From Solwaraspora sp. WMMD791 (lineage in GTDB: Bacteria > Actinomycetota > Actinomycetes > Mycobacteriales > Micromonosporaceae), in NCBI RefSeq assembly GCF_029581195.1, contig NZ_CP120737.1:3511001-3575000 (forward strand): 64,000 nt of DNA, in the 5' to 3' direction. The position numbers were made by a program, and so were the translations under genes. The notes beneath the pieces were generated by a model. That model was given only the letters and a program-made list of their open reading frames with translations. It had not been told where the DNA came from and ran no database searches. Shown here one piece after another: positions 41,420 to 49,505 of the stretch; position 1 is the stretch's first letter; each line of letters begins with the position of its first letter.

Positions 41420-42211
41420 ATGGGCAGCTACTTCGAGGCCGCCGTCGAGCGAGCAATCGAGAAGATGCAGGAGAACCTGGGCGAAGAGCTGACAGTGGAC
41501 GATCTGGCTCGCGCGGCGATGTTCAGCAAGTTCCACTTCACCCGGGTCTTTCAGCGGGTGACCGGCGTGACTCCCGGGCGTTTCCTCTCCGCGCTACGCG
41601 TCCAGCACGCGAAGGCCCTGCTGCTGTCCACCTCGATGAACGTCGCGGACATCAGTGTCCGCGTCGGCTACAACAGCATCGGTACGTTCAGCTCCCGCTT
41701 CACCCGCAGCGTCGGCATGCCGCCGACCGCGTACCGTCGCTGCGGCGGAGTCATCCGTTCCCTGCAGGCCAACCCGGTGGTGGAGACCGACCGAGCGGCG
41801 GGAATGGTGTCAGGATCGATCTCGGTCGACTCCGCTGTCTATCTCGACACGGTCTTCGTCGGCCTGTTCCGCAGCCGGATCCCGGAGGGACTGCCGGTAC
41901 GGTGCACGATCGAGCAGGGCTCAGGCGGGTTCCTGCTCGACAGGGTGCCCGACGGTGACTGGTACCTGCTGTGCAACGGCCTCGGCCGGACACCTGCCAG
42001 CCGGGCCGTCGACGGGCCGGCACGGTTCGTCGGCCACCAGGGACCACTGCGGATCCGTGACGGCAACCTCGTCGACGTCAAACTGCACCTGGAGCCCGCC
42101 CGAAAGCTGGACCCGCCGCTGCTCGTGGCGCTGCCTGAGCCCGCGCCGCCGGCCAGTGGACACCAGTCCGCAGCGCCAGCGGACATGTCCCAGGTCCCAC
42201 TCGCCGCATAG
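41420..42211 (+). CDS. AraC-family transcriptional regulator
   Basis: This 263-residue protein has an N-terminal double HTH (residues 10-105): VDDLARAAMFSKFHFTRVFQ, GVTPGRFLSALRVQHAKALL, VADISVRVGYNSIGTFSSRF, the standard AraC pattern. The C-terminal 150 residues form a ligand-binding-like domain of unknown specificity (VYLDTVFVGLFRSRIPEG). HTH-first order is less common than HTH-last. ATG 41420 has GGGGGAG just upstream. It has no partner gene beside it. Confidence 0.9.
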   Translation: MGSYFEAAVERAIEKMQENLGEELTVDDLARAAMFSKFHFTRVFQRVTGVTPGRFLSALRVQHAKALLLSTSMNVADISVRVGYNSIGTFSSRFTRSVGMPPTAYRRCGGVIRSLQANPVVETDRAAGMVSGSISVDSAVYLDTVFVGLFRSRIPEGLPVRCTIEQGSGGFLLDRVPDGDWYLLCNGLGRTPASRAVDGPARFVGHQGPLRIRDGNLVDVKLHLEPARKLDPPLLVALPEPAPPASGHQSAAPADMSQVPLAA

Positions 42212-42302
42212 GCGGTTCTGGGGCACTGGTCGACGGCTCCATGTCTGGCACCGCACGGTCGGTGGGCGGGCCGCTGGGTGATGCGCCAGGGAGAAGGCCT
42301 GT

Positions 42303-42749
42303 TCAGTACCGGTCGTCGAGGATCCTCTTCATCTGGGCGATCTCCTCCTCCTGGGACTCCACGATCTGGTCGCAGAGTTGCACGATCTCCGGGTCGGTGA
42401 TGTTCGACTCCTGGCAGACGAGGACGGCCCGGGAGTGGTGGGGGATCATGGACTTGAGAAAGTCCTCGTTACCCACGAACGGCTCGGTGCGCACCGCCGC
42501 GAACCCGCCGACGAAGAGGGCCCCCAGTACGGCGTAGAGGGCGATGTTGAGCCGCCGGTCGGTGAACATCTGGTGCATGACGCCCATCATGATCACGCCC
42601 ATGACCGCCACCATGATGACCGACATGTAGAAGTTGCTCAGGTTCAGGTAGAAGTCCGACCACCTACGGATCTGCGACAGGGTGAGGACGAACATGACTG
42701 CCAAGCTGATCAGCAGGACCAGGCCAAACCGGATGTAGTTCTGTTTCAT
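42303..42749 (-). CDS. DUF305-type membrane protein
   Basis: This 148-residue protein starts at ATG 42749 behind GGAGGAC. Three membrane helices (FGLVLLISLAVMFVLTLS, MSVIMVAVMGVIMMGVMHQM, IALYAVLGALFVGGFAAV) are followed by an extracytoplasmic DUF305 segment: EDFLKSMIPHHSRAVLVCQE with the conserved MIPHH, then EEEIAQMKRILDD. DUF305 proteins are ferritin-like and often linked to copper or other metal handling; here the role is unproven. Confidence 0.85.
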   Translation of the reverse strand: MKQNYIRFGLVLLISLAVMFVLTLSQIRRWSDFYLNLSNFYMSVIMVAVMGVIMMGVMHQMFTDRRLNIALYAVLGALFVGGFAAVRTEPFVGNEDFLKSMIPHHSRAVLVCQESNITDPEIVQLCDQIVESQEEEIAQMKRILDDRY

Positions 42750-42784
42750 CTGTCCTCCGTTGCGTCATCGGTCAACACGTTCGT

Positions 42785-43012
42785 TCAACGACGAATCAGT
42801 TCAGGTGCGGCGGTGTCGAGTGGCACTGCGGTGCCGGGCACGAGGCCGAGTTGGACGCTGGGTCGAAAGCCGACGGCAGTGAAGATCCAGTCGGTGGCAA
42901 GGTGGGCGGCCCCGTAGGAGGCGGCGATGTTGGCCCCGGCGAGCCGGCCCCGCCGGACGGCGTGCTGGGCGGTCATCTTCACTTTGACGATGACGGTCCT
43001 GGGTCGAGCCAT
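42785..43012 (-). CDS. Small basic hypothetical protein, 75 aa
   Basis: From ATG 43012 the protein reads MARPRTVIVKVKMTAQHAVR, then a moderately hydrophobic middle (GANIAASYGAAHLATDWIFT). No family recognised. It lies upstream of the DUF305 gene in the same direction with a 35-base gap, so they are probably cotranscribed. Confidence rests on normal codon bias and position only. Confidence 0.45.
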   Translation of the reverse strand: MARPRTVIVKVKMTAQHAVRRGRLAGANIAASYGAAHLATDWIFTAVGFRPSVQLGLVPGTAVPLDTAAPELIRR

Positions 43013-43449
43013 GACGGGCCCCCTCAACGGTCGGTAGTCGTTCCTCGTCCTTCCAGAGGTAACCGCAGCGATGTCAGGGAAAACGTCCCGGGGCGTCGAC
43101 CTTCTCGATCGCCCGCACCTCGTCGTCATCGAGGTGCTCCGGCTGGTCGACGCCGACCCGCCCGGCGATGTCGTCGTGGTGCCCCCTGCTGGCGTTGGCG
43201 TGGGCTCCCTGGGCAGGGTCTCACCCGTTCGCGCGTGGATCAGGATGACCGAGGAACAGCTCCATGAGACGCCGCGCAAGGTCGGCAAGGGCGCGGACTG
43301 TCCCAGATGGCCAAGCACGAGGACAGCCGCCGCTACTGGTCGCCAGCCTCCCGGCGGGGAGGGTGGTCGCGTACCGCCTGGTCGGCGCGCTGAACTTCAC
43401 AATAGCGGATAAACCTGAGTTAATACTTACAATTAGCAAGAATGGTCCG
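43013..43449. other. 437-bp region, no intact gene
   Basis: A leftward frame without a start codon (43074 to about 43200) encodes HHDDIAGRVGVDQPEHLDDD and EVRAIEKVD and may be a gene fragment. The right end (43395-43440) is AT-rich and probably carries the promoter of the truncated LtrA frame. Confidence 0.4.
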
Positions 43450-43647
43450 ATGAGTGCTCCACCGCCGTTGCGTCGGTCGCGTTGGCTCCGGCCGGTCATG
43501 CCCGGTTCCCGTGTCACCCGGCTGGAGCTGTTCTTCAACCTGATCTTCGTCTCCGCCTTCCTCAACGTTGCCGGCGTCATCTCTGTCGAAGCGACCACGC
43601 GGTCCGTGCTGTCCGGTGCGGTCGCCCTGCCTCGTCGGCATTTTTGA
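43450..43647 (+). pseudogene. Truncated LtrA-like membrane protein gene
   Basis: ATG 43450 opens a frame with SRVTRLELFFNLIFVSAFLN, the first membrane segment of low-temperature-requirement A (LtrA) proteins, normally about 400 residues. After VISVEATTRSVLSG the frame leaves the family and stops at 43647. Its 3' end overlaps the end of the convergent DUF421 gene by 71 bp, so a deletion probably joined the two. Confidence 0.65.
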
Positions 43648-44170
43648 CCGGCCGGCCACCGCCCTCGTCGCGGACGTCGGCGAGAGTGCTGCCGTCACCG
43701 AGCTGACTGCGGCTGATGACGCTGAGGCTGCCATCCGTCTCCAGCACCACGGCCGCGAGGTCATGGAGGTCCCCGGCGCCCTGACTCCGGGCGGCCTGCC
43801 GGATCTCACTCTCGGCAACCCGGGCGGACCGCAGGGTCTGACTCCGCAGCTGACCATCTCGCAGCAGCATGGTCGGCCGGGCCTTAAGCAGTTTCTGCGA
43901 CGGCGGCCAGCGCACGGCGAGCAGGGCGACCGCGTACTGCAACGCCACCAGCAGGGCCAGCGCGAGGATTCCCTCCGTCAGCGATACGTCCCGTGACAGC
44001 ATGATCGTCGCCAGCGTCGAACCCAACGCCACCGTGACGACGAAGTCGAAGGCGTTCAGCTTGGACAAGGTCCGCTTTCCGGACACCCGCAGGATCATCA
44101 CCAGCGCCGGATAGACGATCGCCGCGATCACGAGCAGGCGCACCAGGTCGGCAGGGTCGTTCAGCACCAT
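43577..44170 (-). CDS. DUF421 (YetF-type) membrane protein
   Basis: This 197-residue protein starts at ATG 44170. Three membrane helices at the N-terminus (LVRLLVIAAIVYPALVMILR, FDFVVTVALGSTLATIML, TEGILALALLVALQYAVALL) precede the cytoplasmic DUF421 domain (LLKARPTMLLRDGQLRSQTL, DLHDLAAVVLETDGSLSVIS). The family function is unknown; some members are linked to sporulation or stress. The last 30 residues, after DGSTLADVRDEGGG, are atypical and overlap antisense to the broken LtrA gene, so the C-terminus may be altered. Confidence 0.85.
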   Translation of the reverse strand: MVLNDPADLVRLLVIAAIVYPALVMILRVSGKRTLSKLNAFDFVVTVALGSTLATIMLSRDVSLTEGILALALLVALQYAVALLAVRWPPSQKLLKARPTMLLRDGQLRSQTLRSARVAESEIRQAARSQGAGDLHDLAAVVLETDGSLSVISRSQLGDGSTLADVRDEGGGRPVKNADEAGRPHRTARTAWSLRQR

Positions 44171-44274
44171 TACGAGGACGTACCCCGAGACAGGATCCGC
44201 AAAAGCCGCCCGCGAGCCCGCTGTCCGCCACCCGGCCCGGCCGGCAAGGTCACCGTGGAGGTGTGTCTCCCTGC

Positions 44275-44316
44275 CCAAGGCGACCGCGGCCGCGGTCGCG
44301 GTCGCGGTCGCCTTGG
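44275..44316. repeat. Inverted repeat with GCGGTC runs upstream of the DUF421 gene
   Basis: CCAAGGCGACCGC (44275-44287) and GCGGTCGCCTTGG (44304-44316) form a perfect 13-bp stem around GCGGTC repeats. It sits between the tRNA terminator and the DUF421 start on the minus strand; role unknown. Confidence 0.6.
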
Positions 44317-44344
44317 ATTCGGCCGCAGAAACCTTGGATTAGAA

Positions 44345-44373
44345 ATCGGTGCCAGCCTATGGCTGACACCGAT
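44345..44373 (-). terminator. Terminator of the tRNA-Ala gene
   Basis: ATCGGTGCCAGCC (44345-44357) and GGCTGACACCGAT (44361-44373) form a 13-bp stem with one mismatch and a 3-base loop, about 20 bases past the 3' end of the tRNA on the minus strand. Confidence 0.75.
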
Positions 44374-44392
44374 GGAACTGCACGAACACGGG

Positions 44393-44465
44393 TGGAGCCG
44401 AGGGGACTCGAACCCCTGACCCCCACACTGCCAGTGTGGTGCGCTACCAGCTGCGCCACGGCCCC
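44393..44465 (-). tRNA. tRNA-Ala (anticodon GGC)
   Basis: The 73-nt minus-strand sequence folds into a full cloverleaf. The acceptor stem GGGGCCG/CGGCTCC has the G3-U70 pair that identifies alanine tRNAs. The anticodon arm is CCACA-CTGGCAG-TGTGG with anticodon GGC (44430-44432), and the T arm is AGGGG-TTCGAGT-CCCCT. CCA is not encoded. Confidence 0.95.
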
Positions 44466-44537
44466 CTGGTCGGCCCGGGGTCTCCCGGGCACTCGGCAAT
44501 ATTACACATGCTCCTGCACAGGGTCATCTCGCGGGGG

Positions 44538-45092
44538 TCAGTTCGACGAGACGTCCGCCGGGAAGTGCGCCACCGCCGACATCATGCCGCCCTGCCGGCG
44601 CAGCACCATCGGCCACAGGTCCTCCGGGCGGGTCATGAACGGATCATCCGGCAGGCCGTCCAGCACGAACCACGAGCCGGCGTTGATCTCCTCCTCGAGC
44701 TGGCCCGCCGACCAGCCCGAGTAGCCGGCGAAGACCCGGATGCCGGAGACGGACTCGGCGAGCGGGCCAGGATCGGTGGACAGATCCACCGTGCCCAGCG
44801 GCCCGGCGATCCGGTGGAAGCCCTTCACCCGGCCGGTCTGGGTGCGGGTCCGGGCCAGGCAGATCGCCGACTCCGGCTGCACCGGACCGCCTTCGAACAG
44901 CACCGAGGGCTCCCGGGCCAGGCCGGCCCAACCACCCAGCACCTCCGCTACCGGGACCTCGGTGGCCCGGTTGAGCACCACGCCGAGCGCACCGGCGACC
45001 TCGTGGGCGACCAGCAGGACCACCGTACGGTCGAAGTTGGGGTCTTTGAGCGTGGGGGTCGCGACCAGCAGTTGGCCGGTCATCGACGCCAT
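44538..45092 (-). CDS. YqgE/AlgH family protein
   Basis: This 184-residue protein starts at ATG 45092 behind GGAGGAC. The signature is clear: GQLLVATPTLKDPNFDRTVV, ALGVVLNRATEVPVAEVLGG, VLFEGGPVQPESAI and GIRVFAGYSGWSAGQLEEEI. This is a widespread cytoplasmic family of uncertain biochemical function, named after a proposed alginate regulator in Pseudomonas. It probably stands alone; a tandem repeat lies immediately upstream. Confidence 0.93.
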   Translation of the reverse strand: MASMTGQLLVATPTLKDPNFDRTVVLLVAHEVAGALGVVLNRATEVPVAEVLGGWAGLAREPSVLFEGGPVQPESAICLARTRTQTGRVKGFHRIAGPLGTVDLSTDPGPLAESVSGIRVFAGYSGWSAGQLEEEINAGSWFVLDGLPDDPFMTRPEDLWPMVLRRQGGMMSAVAHFPADVSSN

Positions 45093-45139
45093 CGACCGTC
45101 CTCCGATCCGCTGACCCTCACCGTGCACCTCGACCTCCT

Positions 45140-45272
45140 GTAGGCGCGCGTACCGCGCCGCTGTGACCTACCGCAGGCGCGCGTACCGCGCCGCCGTGAC
45201 CTACCGCAGGCGCGCGTACCGCGCCGCCGTGACCCAGTGGATGCGCGCGTACCGCGCCGCTGTGACCCGCCG
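45140..45272. repeat. 33-bp tandem repeat, four copies
   Basis: The core GCGCGCGTACCGCGCCG recurs at 45144, 45177, 45210 and 45243, an exact 33-bp period with the third and second units nearly identical and the outer ones slightly diverged. It lies in the spacer between divergent algH-like and mtnP genes. The period divisible by three keeps a reading frame open on both strands, but the encoded RRRAYRAAVTY-type repeat has no support as a protein. It may be a minisatellite or regulatory binding-site array. Confidence 0.88.
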
Positions 45273-45453
45273 GAGCGCGTACGGGTCGCGCCGGCCGATC
45301 TGCCCACGGACCCGCGCGGCCCGAGGCCGTCTTCGGTACCGTGAACGCCATGCCTGGCACCATAGCTTGCTCGGCAGCACCCGGTTAAGGTCTAACCGCG
45401 CGGGCGTGCCATCGGTGTTTCCGGTCACCCCGCCCGACCCGGGGAGGGACCAG

Positions 45454-46257
45454 GTGCAGGCACAGGCGGAACTGGCGGTCGTCGGCGGTTCGGGGCTGTA
45501 CGCGTTGCTGGACAACGCGACGGAGCACCGGGTGGACACCCCGTACGGCGAACCGTCCGACGTGATCACCGTCGCCGACGTCGGTGGACGCCGGGTCGCG
45601 TTCCTGCCCCGGCACGGCCGGGCACACCAGTATCCGCCGCACCTGATCCCGTACCGGGCGAACATGTGGGCGTTGCGCTCGCTCGGGGTGCGTCAGGTGC
45701 TGGCCCCGTGTGCGGTCGGCGGGCTGCGGCCCGATCACGGCCCAGGGACGTTCGTGGTGCCCGACCAGCTGATCGACCGCACCACCGGGCGGGCCCAGAC
45801 CTACTACGACCGGGGGGCGGTGCACGTCAGCTTCGCCGACCCGTACTGCCCGACTGGCCGGTCGGTGCTGCTGCGGGTCGGCACCGAACAAGGCCTGGCA
45901 CCGCGCGACGGCGGTACGGTCGTGGTCGTCGAAGGGCCGCGCTTCTCCACTCGGGCGGAGTCTCGCTGGTTCACCGCGATCGGCGGCACCCTGGTGAACA
46001 TGACCGGCCATCCCGAGGCGGTCCTGGCCCGCGAGCTGGCCCTCTGTTACACCTCGATCGCGCTGGTGACCGATCTGGACGCGGGAGTCGACAGCGGGCA
46101 CGCGGTGACCCAGGACGAGGTGTTCCGGGTGTTCGGCGAGAACACCGACCGGTTGCGCGGTCTGTTGCTGGCCGCCCTGGCGCAGTGGCCGAGCGACCGC
46201 GACTGCGATTGCCCCCGGTCACTCGACGGGATCTCCCTGCCGTTCGAACTGCCCTGA
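45454..46257 (+). CDS. mtnP: S-methyl-5'-thioadenosine phosphorylase
   Basis: This 267-residue member of the purine nucleoside phosphorylase family 2 splits methylthioadenosine into adenine and methylthioribose-1-phosphate in methionine salvage. Motifs: LAVVGGSGLYALLDNATEHR at the N-terminus, FLPRHGRAHQYPPHLIPYRA, and VVVVEGPRFSTRAESRWFTA then LVNMTGHPEAVLARELALCY in the active site. GTG 45454 has GGGGAGGG five bases upstream. The 3' end overlaps the convergent small gene at 46219 by 39 bp. Confidence 0.93.
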   Translation: MQAQAELAVVGGSGLYALLDNATEHRVDTPYGEPSDVITVADVGGRRVAFLPRHGRAHQYPPHLIPYRANMWALRSLGVRQVLAPCAVGGLRPDHGPGTFVVPDQLIDRTTGRAQTYYDRGAVHVSFADPYCPTGRSVLLRVGTEQGLAPRDGGTVVVVEGPRFSTRAESRWFTAIGGTLVNMTGHPEAVLARELALCYTSIALVTDLDAGVDSGHAVTQDEVFRVFGENTDRLRGLLLAALAQWPSDRDCDCPRSLDGISLPFELP

Positions 46258-46521
46258 CGACAGCGGCGCGGAAGACGGCGGCGCGGACGACAGCGGCGCG
46301 GTGGCAGCCGCAGTCACCAGTACGGTTGCCGCGGTGATGCCGGCCGCGTCGAGGCACATCCTGATCCGGTTCGCGGTCGCGGCGTCCCCGGCGACGACGA
46401 CGGCCTCGCCAACGGCGAGACGCCAGCTGGTGCCGGCCGAATCGTCGTCGACGGGCAACCGGTGCAGCACCGCCACGGAGTCGTCGCCCGGCTCCTGACC
46501 CGGGCCATACGGCTGAGGCAT
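46219..46521 (-). CDS. Hypothetical protein, 100 aa
   Basis: The ATG at 46521 comes three bases after the stop of the lipoprotein gene, so they form an operon. The sequence has a Rossmann-like beta-alpha pattern (AVGEAVVVAGDAATANRIRM, GITAATVLVTAAATAPL) followed by a low-complexity SSAPPSSAPLSS tail. No family recognised. The tail overlaps the end of mtnP on the other strand, so the C-terminus may be longer than the functional part. Confidence 0.6.
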   Translation of the reverse strand: MPQPYGPGQEPGDDSVAVLHRLPVDDDSAGTSWRLAVGEAVVVAGDAATANRIRMCLDAAGITAATVLVTAAATAPLSSAPPSSAPLSSGQFERQGDPVE

Positions 46522-46524
46522 GGC

Positions 46525-47505
46525 TCAGCCGGCCGTGACGACGTGCAACGGCGCGCCGGTGAGCGCGTCGAGCACCGTACGGGCGCCGAGCGGCTCGTCG
46601 AGGGTCACCGTGACGGGATGCAGCAACAGCTGGTCGGTGCAGGCGTCACCGCTGCGCACCACGCCGCCGGATACCACGACCGCGTCGGTGTACTCCTGAA
46701 CGAACGGGGTGATCTCGCTGTCGCAGGCACCGACGCCGAGGCGGAACCCGAGATCGCTGCCGTCGACTCCGGTGAGGTCCTGGGCGACGACGAAGTCGGC
46801 CAGTCCGTCCGGTGCCGCGACCTGCGGGCTGGGTGTCGGAATACTGACACTGTCGTCGACGGCGACCCGGGCCACCGCCGTGTCGAGCTCGGCGACCTCG
46901 AACAGCCAGGCCGGCACCTGCGCGGTGCCCCGGCTGGTCAGCAGCTCGACGGTGCCGAGGGTGACCCCGGTGACGGTGAGTCCTTCGCAACCGGTCATCG
47001 GCAGGGAGTCCGTGACACTGGTGTCCGGGCCACCGCTGATCGACCCGGTCGGGTCGGGGCCGGGACGCGCCGGGTCGTCCGTCGGGCACGGCGGTGGGTC
47101 GCCCTGGTCGATGGCGGCGTACGCGTCTGCGGCGCTGATCATGGGTACGGTCAGCGTCCCGTCGGGAAAGGTGACCGTGCCGTCGGCCGGCCGATCGCCC
47201 GGCACCGGCACCGCGCTGCGAAACCAGCCGGCGAGGAACGCCTGCTCGGTCTCGGGGGTGAAACCGGGGTCGGCGGGAAGCACGGTGAGGCTCTGCAGCG
47301 GCGCATAGCCCGCCTGCCACTGCGGTCGGCCGGCAGCCGTCCGCCAGGCCTCGGCGACCACGTCGGCGCGGCGCTCGAATACCTCCCGACGCTGGTCCGC
47401 CGCGCCGCCGGGCCCGCCGGGCCCGCCGGGTCCGGTGGCGTCAGGGCGTGCGCAGGCGGCGATGAACAGCAGCGGTACGCCCAGCAGGGCAATGAAACGG
47501 CGCAT
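46525..47505 (-). CDS. Secreted lipoprotein, 326 aa
   Basis: The N-terminus MRRFIALLGVPLLFIAACAR is a lipoprotein signal peptide with a lipobox (FIAAC), so the mature protein is anchored to the outer face of the membrane after Cys18. The rest is soluble and beta-rich, with a TGPGGPGGPGGAA linker and no recognised domain (VVAEAWRTAAGRPQWQAGYA near residue 50). It lies between the tmRNA gene and the small gene at 46219, cotranscribed with the latter. Confidence 0.82.
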   Translation of the reverse strand: MRRFIALLGVPLLFIAACARPDATGPGGPGGPGGAADQRREVFERRADVVAEAWRTAAGRPQWQAGYAPLQSLTVLPADPGFTPETEQAFLAGWFRSAVPVPGDRPADGTVTFPDGTLTVPMISAADAYAAIDQGDPPPCPTDDPARPGPDPTGSISGGPDTSVTDSLPMTGCEGLTVTGVTLGTVELLTSRGTAQVPAWLFEVAELDTAVARVAVDDSVSIPTPSPQVAAPDGLADFVVAQDLTGVDGSDLGFRLGVGACDSEITPFVQEYTDAVVVSGGVVRSGDACTDQLLLHPVTVTLDEPLGARTVLDALTGAPLHVVTAG

Positions 47506-47617
47506 GTCGGGTCAGACGCACCCCGACGGGCACCGGTTCCCGGCACCAGGCGGTCCCGCCTGGGCCTGATCATGCGACTGGCCCCCCGCCTGGTGGCGGA
47601 GGGCCAGTCGTCGTCCG

Positions 47618-47988
47618 TGGAGGTGCCGGGAATCGAACCCGGGTCCTTCGGCGTCTTGCCAGGGCTTCTCCGAGCGCAGCTCGCTGTGCCTCTACTCGGC
47701 CCCATCGATCACGCGAGCGAGTCGATGTGACGGGCCCAGTCGCGATTTGTCTCGCCGCACGAACCCCGCGACCGGGTTCGATTGGCCAGCCCTCTTACTG
47801 ATGCCGGTTACTGGGCCGAAGGCACTCCCAGACCGACAGACTCGCTACCCGCCTCAGGCGGCGAGAGCGAAGTCAGCGCGCTTAGAGTTGGCGCTTATTG
47901 GTTTCCGACGACCGATTCTCGAGACGACGTCGGCTTCCTCGGCTCGCTTCCCCTGCCGCAACGTACGAAGTCGAAACCAGTCACCCCC
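47618..47988 (-). ncRNA. ssrA: tmRNA (transfer-messenger RNA)
   Basis: The 5' end GGGGGTGACTGG and 3' end CACCTCCA pair as a 7-bp tRNA-like acceptor stem; the T arm (GACCCGGGTTCGATTCCCGG) follows the standard. The tag reading frame spans 47854-47892 and encodes ANSKRADFALAA followed by TGA, with GCC as resume codon. CCA is not encoded. With SmpB it rescues stalled ribosomes and tags products for proteolysis. smpB lies 0.8 kb upstream on the same strand. Confidence 0.95.
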
Positions 47989-48116
47989 TGGTATGCCCTG
48001 CGAGGCTGGGCGCACCCGACGATCTGATGCGCCCTGCGGCCCGGTGTGGTCCGCAGCTTCGTCAATCCTAACGCCTCCCGGCGACGACTTCATTCCGGTT
48101 CGGCGCGGGCCGTCGG

Positions 48117-48797
48117 TCAGCCGCCGACGCACGGCCGCCCGTTCACGGTACATCCGGTCGGATCGACCCGCGATGCCCGGTTTTTCTCCGCCTGGAAGCC
48201 GAACCGGACCGTGCCGCCGGGAGCAACCGGACCGCCGGTAAAGACGAGGGTGTTGCCGGCGGCGGACGGCGTGGCGTTCCAGAACCCGGTGACGGTGATC
48301 GCCACCGTGTCGGGGAAGGTCAGCCGTACGTCGAAGGTCTGGCTGCGGGCCGAGGAGTTGACCACGTCGACGTTGGCGACGAAACCCTGGTCCCAGGTGC
48401 TGCTCAACACGTACCGCGCGGTGACCTCGACCGCCGACGGCGGTGTCGACGACGGACGGGCCGCCGGGGCGGACGTGGCGGCGGTGGGCGGTGGGGTCGG
48501 CGAGGCGGTCGCCACCGACGGGGTCAGGCTCGGCGTGGCCGACGGCGACGGCGCGGTGGGCGACGGCGACGCGGAGGCTGACGGGCCGGCACCGAGACCG
48601 TGCTCGGCCACGGGCGGCGGGCCGGGCAACGAAGCGGACGGGTGGACGATGATCAGCTGGACAGGTGTCGGATCGTCCCGGGCGATCGCCGCCCAGACGG
48701 TGCCGCCGAAGACGAGGGCGAGGACGACGCCGAGCCCGACCGCCCAGCCGGAGCGGATCGGTGACAGCGACACGGTGTCGGGGGCGCGCCTAGGCAT
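48117..48797 (-). CDS. Membrane-anchored protein with cellulose-binding (CBM2) domain
   Basis: This 226-residue protein has one N-terminal membrane segment (GWAVGLGVVLALVFGGTVWA), a long Pro/Ser/Thr linker (residues 50-122) and a C-terminal CBM2-like beta sandwich: VTARYVLSSTWDQGFVANVD, FDVRLTFPDTVAITVTGFWN, CTVNGRPCVGG. The aromatic residues W and the two Cys fit carbohydrate-binding module family 2. There is no catalytic domain. It probably attaches to polysaccharide outside the cell. Confidence 0.85.
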   Translation of the reverse strand: MPRRAPDTVSLSPIRSGWAVGLGVVLALVFGGTVWAAIARDDPTPVQLIIVHPSASLPGPPPVAEHGLGAGPSASASPSPTAPSPSATPSLTPSVATASPTPPPTAATSAPAARPSSTPPSAVEVTARYVLSSTWDQGFVANVDVVNSSARSQTFDVRLTFPDTVAITVTGFWNATPSAAGNTLVFTGGPVAPGGTVRFGFQAEKNRASRVDPTGCTVNGRPCVGG

Positions 48798-48832
48798 CGG
48801 TGCCTCCAGTGGTCAGGGCACCCGCCGGCATG

Positions 48833-49309
48833 TCAGTCCATCCCCTTGCCCCGCCGGCCGACGGCCCGCTGGATCTCCCGGTCGGCGTCCCGCTTGGCCA
48901 GGTCCTGTCGTTTGTCGTACGACTTCTTGCCCCGGGCCAGCGCCAGCTCCACCTTGGCCCAGCCGTCGGAGAAGTAGACCTGCAACGGGACCAGGGTCAG
49001 GCCGCCCTCGCGGAGCTTGCCGAGCAGCCGGTCGATCTCGGTGCGGTGCAGCAGCAGCTTGCGGGTCCGCCGAGGTTCGTGGTTGGTCCAGGTGCCCTGG
49101 TCGTACTCGGGGATGTGCATGCCGTACAGGTAGATCTCGCCCTGCCGTTCCTGGGCGAAGGCGTCCACCAGCGACGCCCGCCCGGCCCGCAGTGACTTGA
49201 CCTCCGTGCCGGTCAGGGCCATGCCGGCCTCGTACACGTCGGTGATGGCGTAGTCGTGCCGGGCCTTGCGATTGGAGGCGACGACCTTGCGCCCCTTCTC
49301 CCGCGGCAT
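48833..49309 (-). CDS. smpB: SsrA-binding protein SmpB
   Basis: This 158-residue protein has all SmpB landmarks: [55 protein letters not shown], and a basic C-terminal tail ([20 protein letters not shown]) that enters the ribosomal decoding site. It binds the tRNA-like domain of tmRNA. It sits between ftsX and ssrA, the usual actinobacterial order. Confidence 0.97.
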   Translation of the reverse strand: MPREKGRKVVASNRKARHDYAITDVYEAGMALTGTEVKSLRAGRASLVDAFAQERQGEIYLYGMHIPEYDQGTWTNHEPRRTRKLLLHRTEIDRLLGKLREGGLTLVPLQVYFSDGWAKVELALARGKKSYDKRQDLAKRDADREIQRAVGRRGKGMD

Positions 49310-49505
49310 CGCGCTGCCCCTCCCGACTGGCCGGACCGCACCCGCTCACCTGCGGTCGGTCGGTGTCGCCGGTCCGCCCGGCGACCGCGCAATGGTACCG
49401 CGCTACGCGGCCGGTGCCGGCACGGGTTTTCCGCGCCGGCACCGGCCGCGTCGGACGGTGGTGCCGCAGGGGGCGCCACGGTGGTGTCCAGCGGTGGCGG
49501 TCGGC

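Noticed and set aside
44393-44465. tRNA-Ala as an integration site for a mobile element
   Set aside because: No duplicated tRNA 3' end or integrase gene was found nearby.
29087-45272. Tandem repeats as a possible CRISPR array
   Set aside because: Units are adjacent without unique spacers, and no cas genes are present in the window.
45163-45453. Upstream extension of the mtnP frame through the 33-bp repeats
   Set aside because: The repeat translates to Arg/Tyr/Ala repeats unrelated to MTA phosphorylase; GTG 45454 has a strong ribosome binding site and fits the family length.
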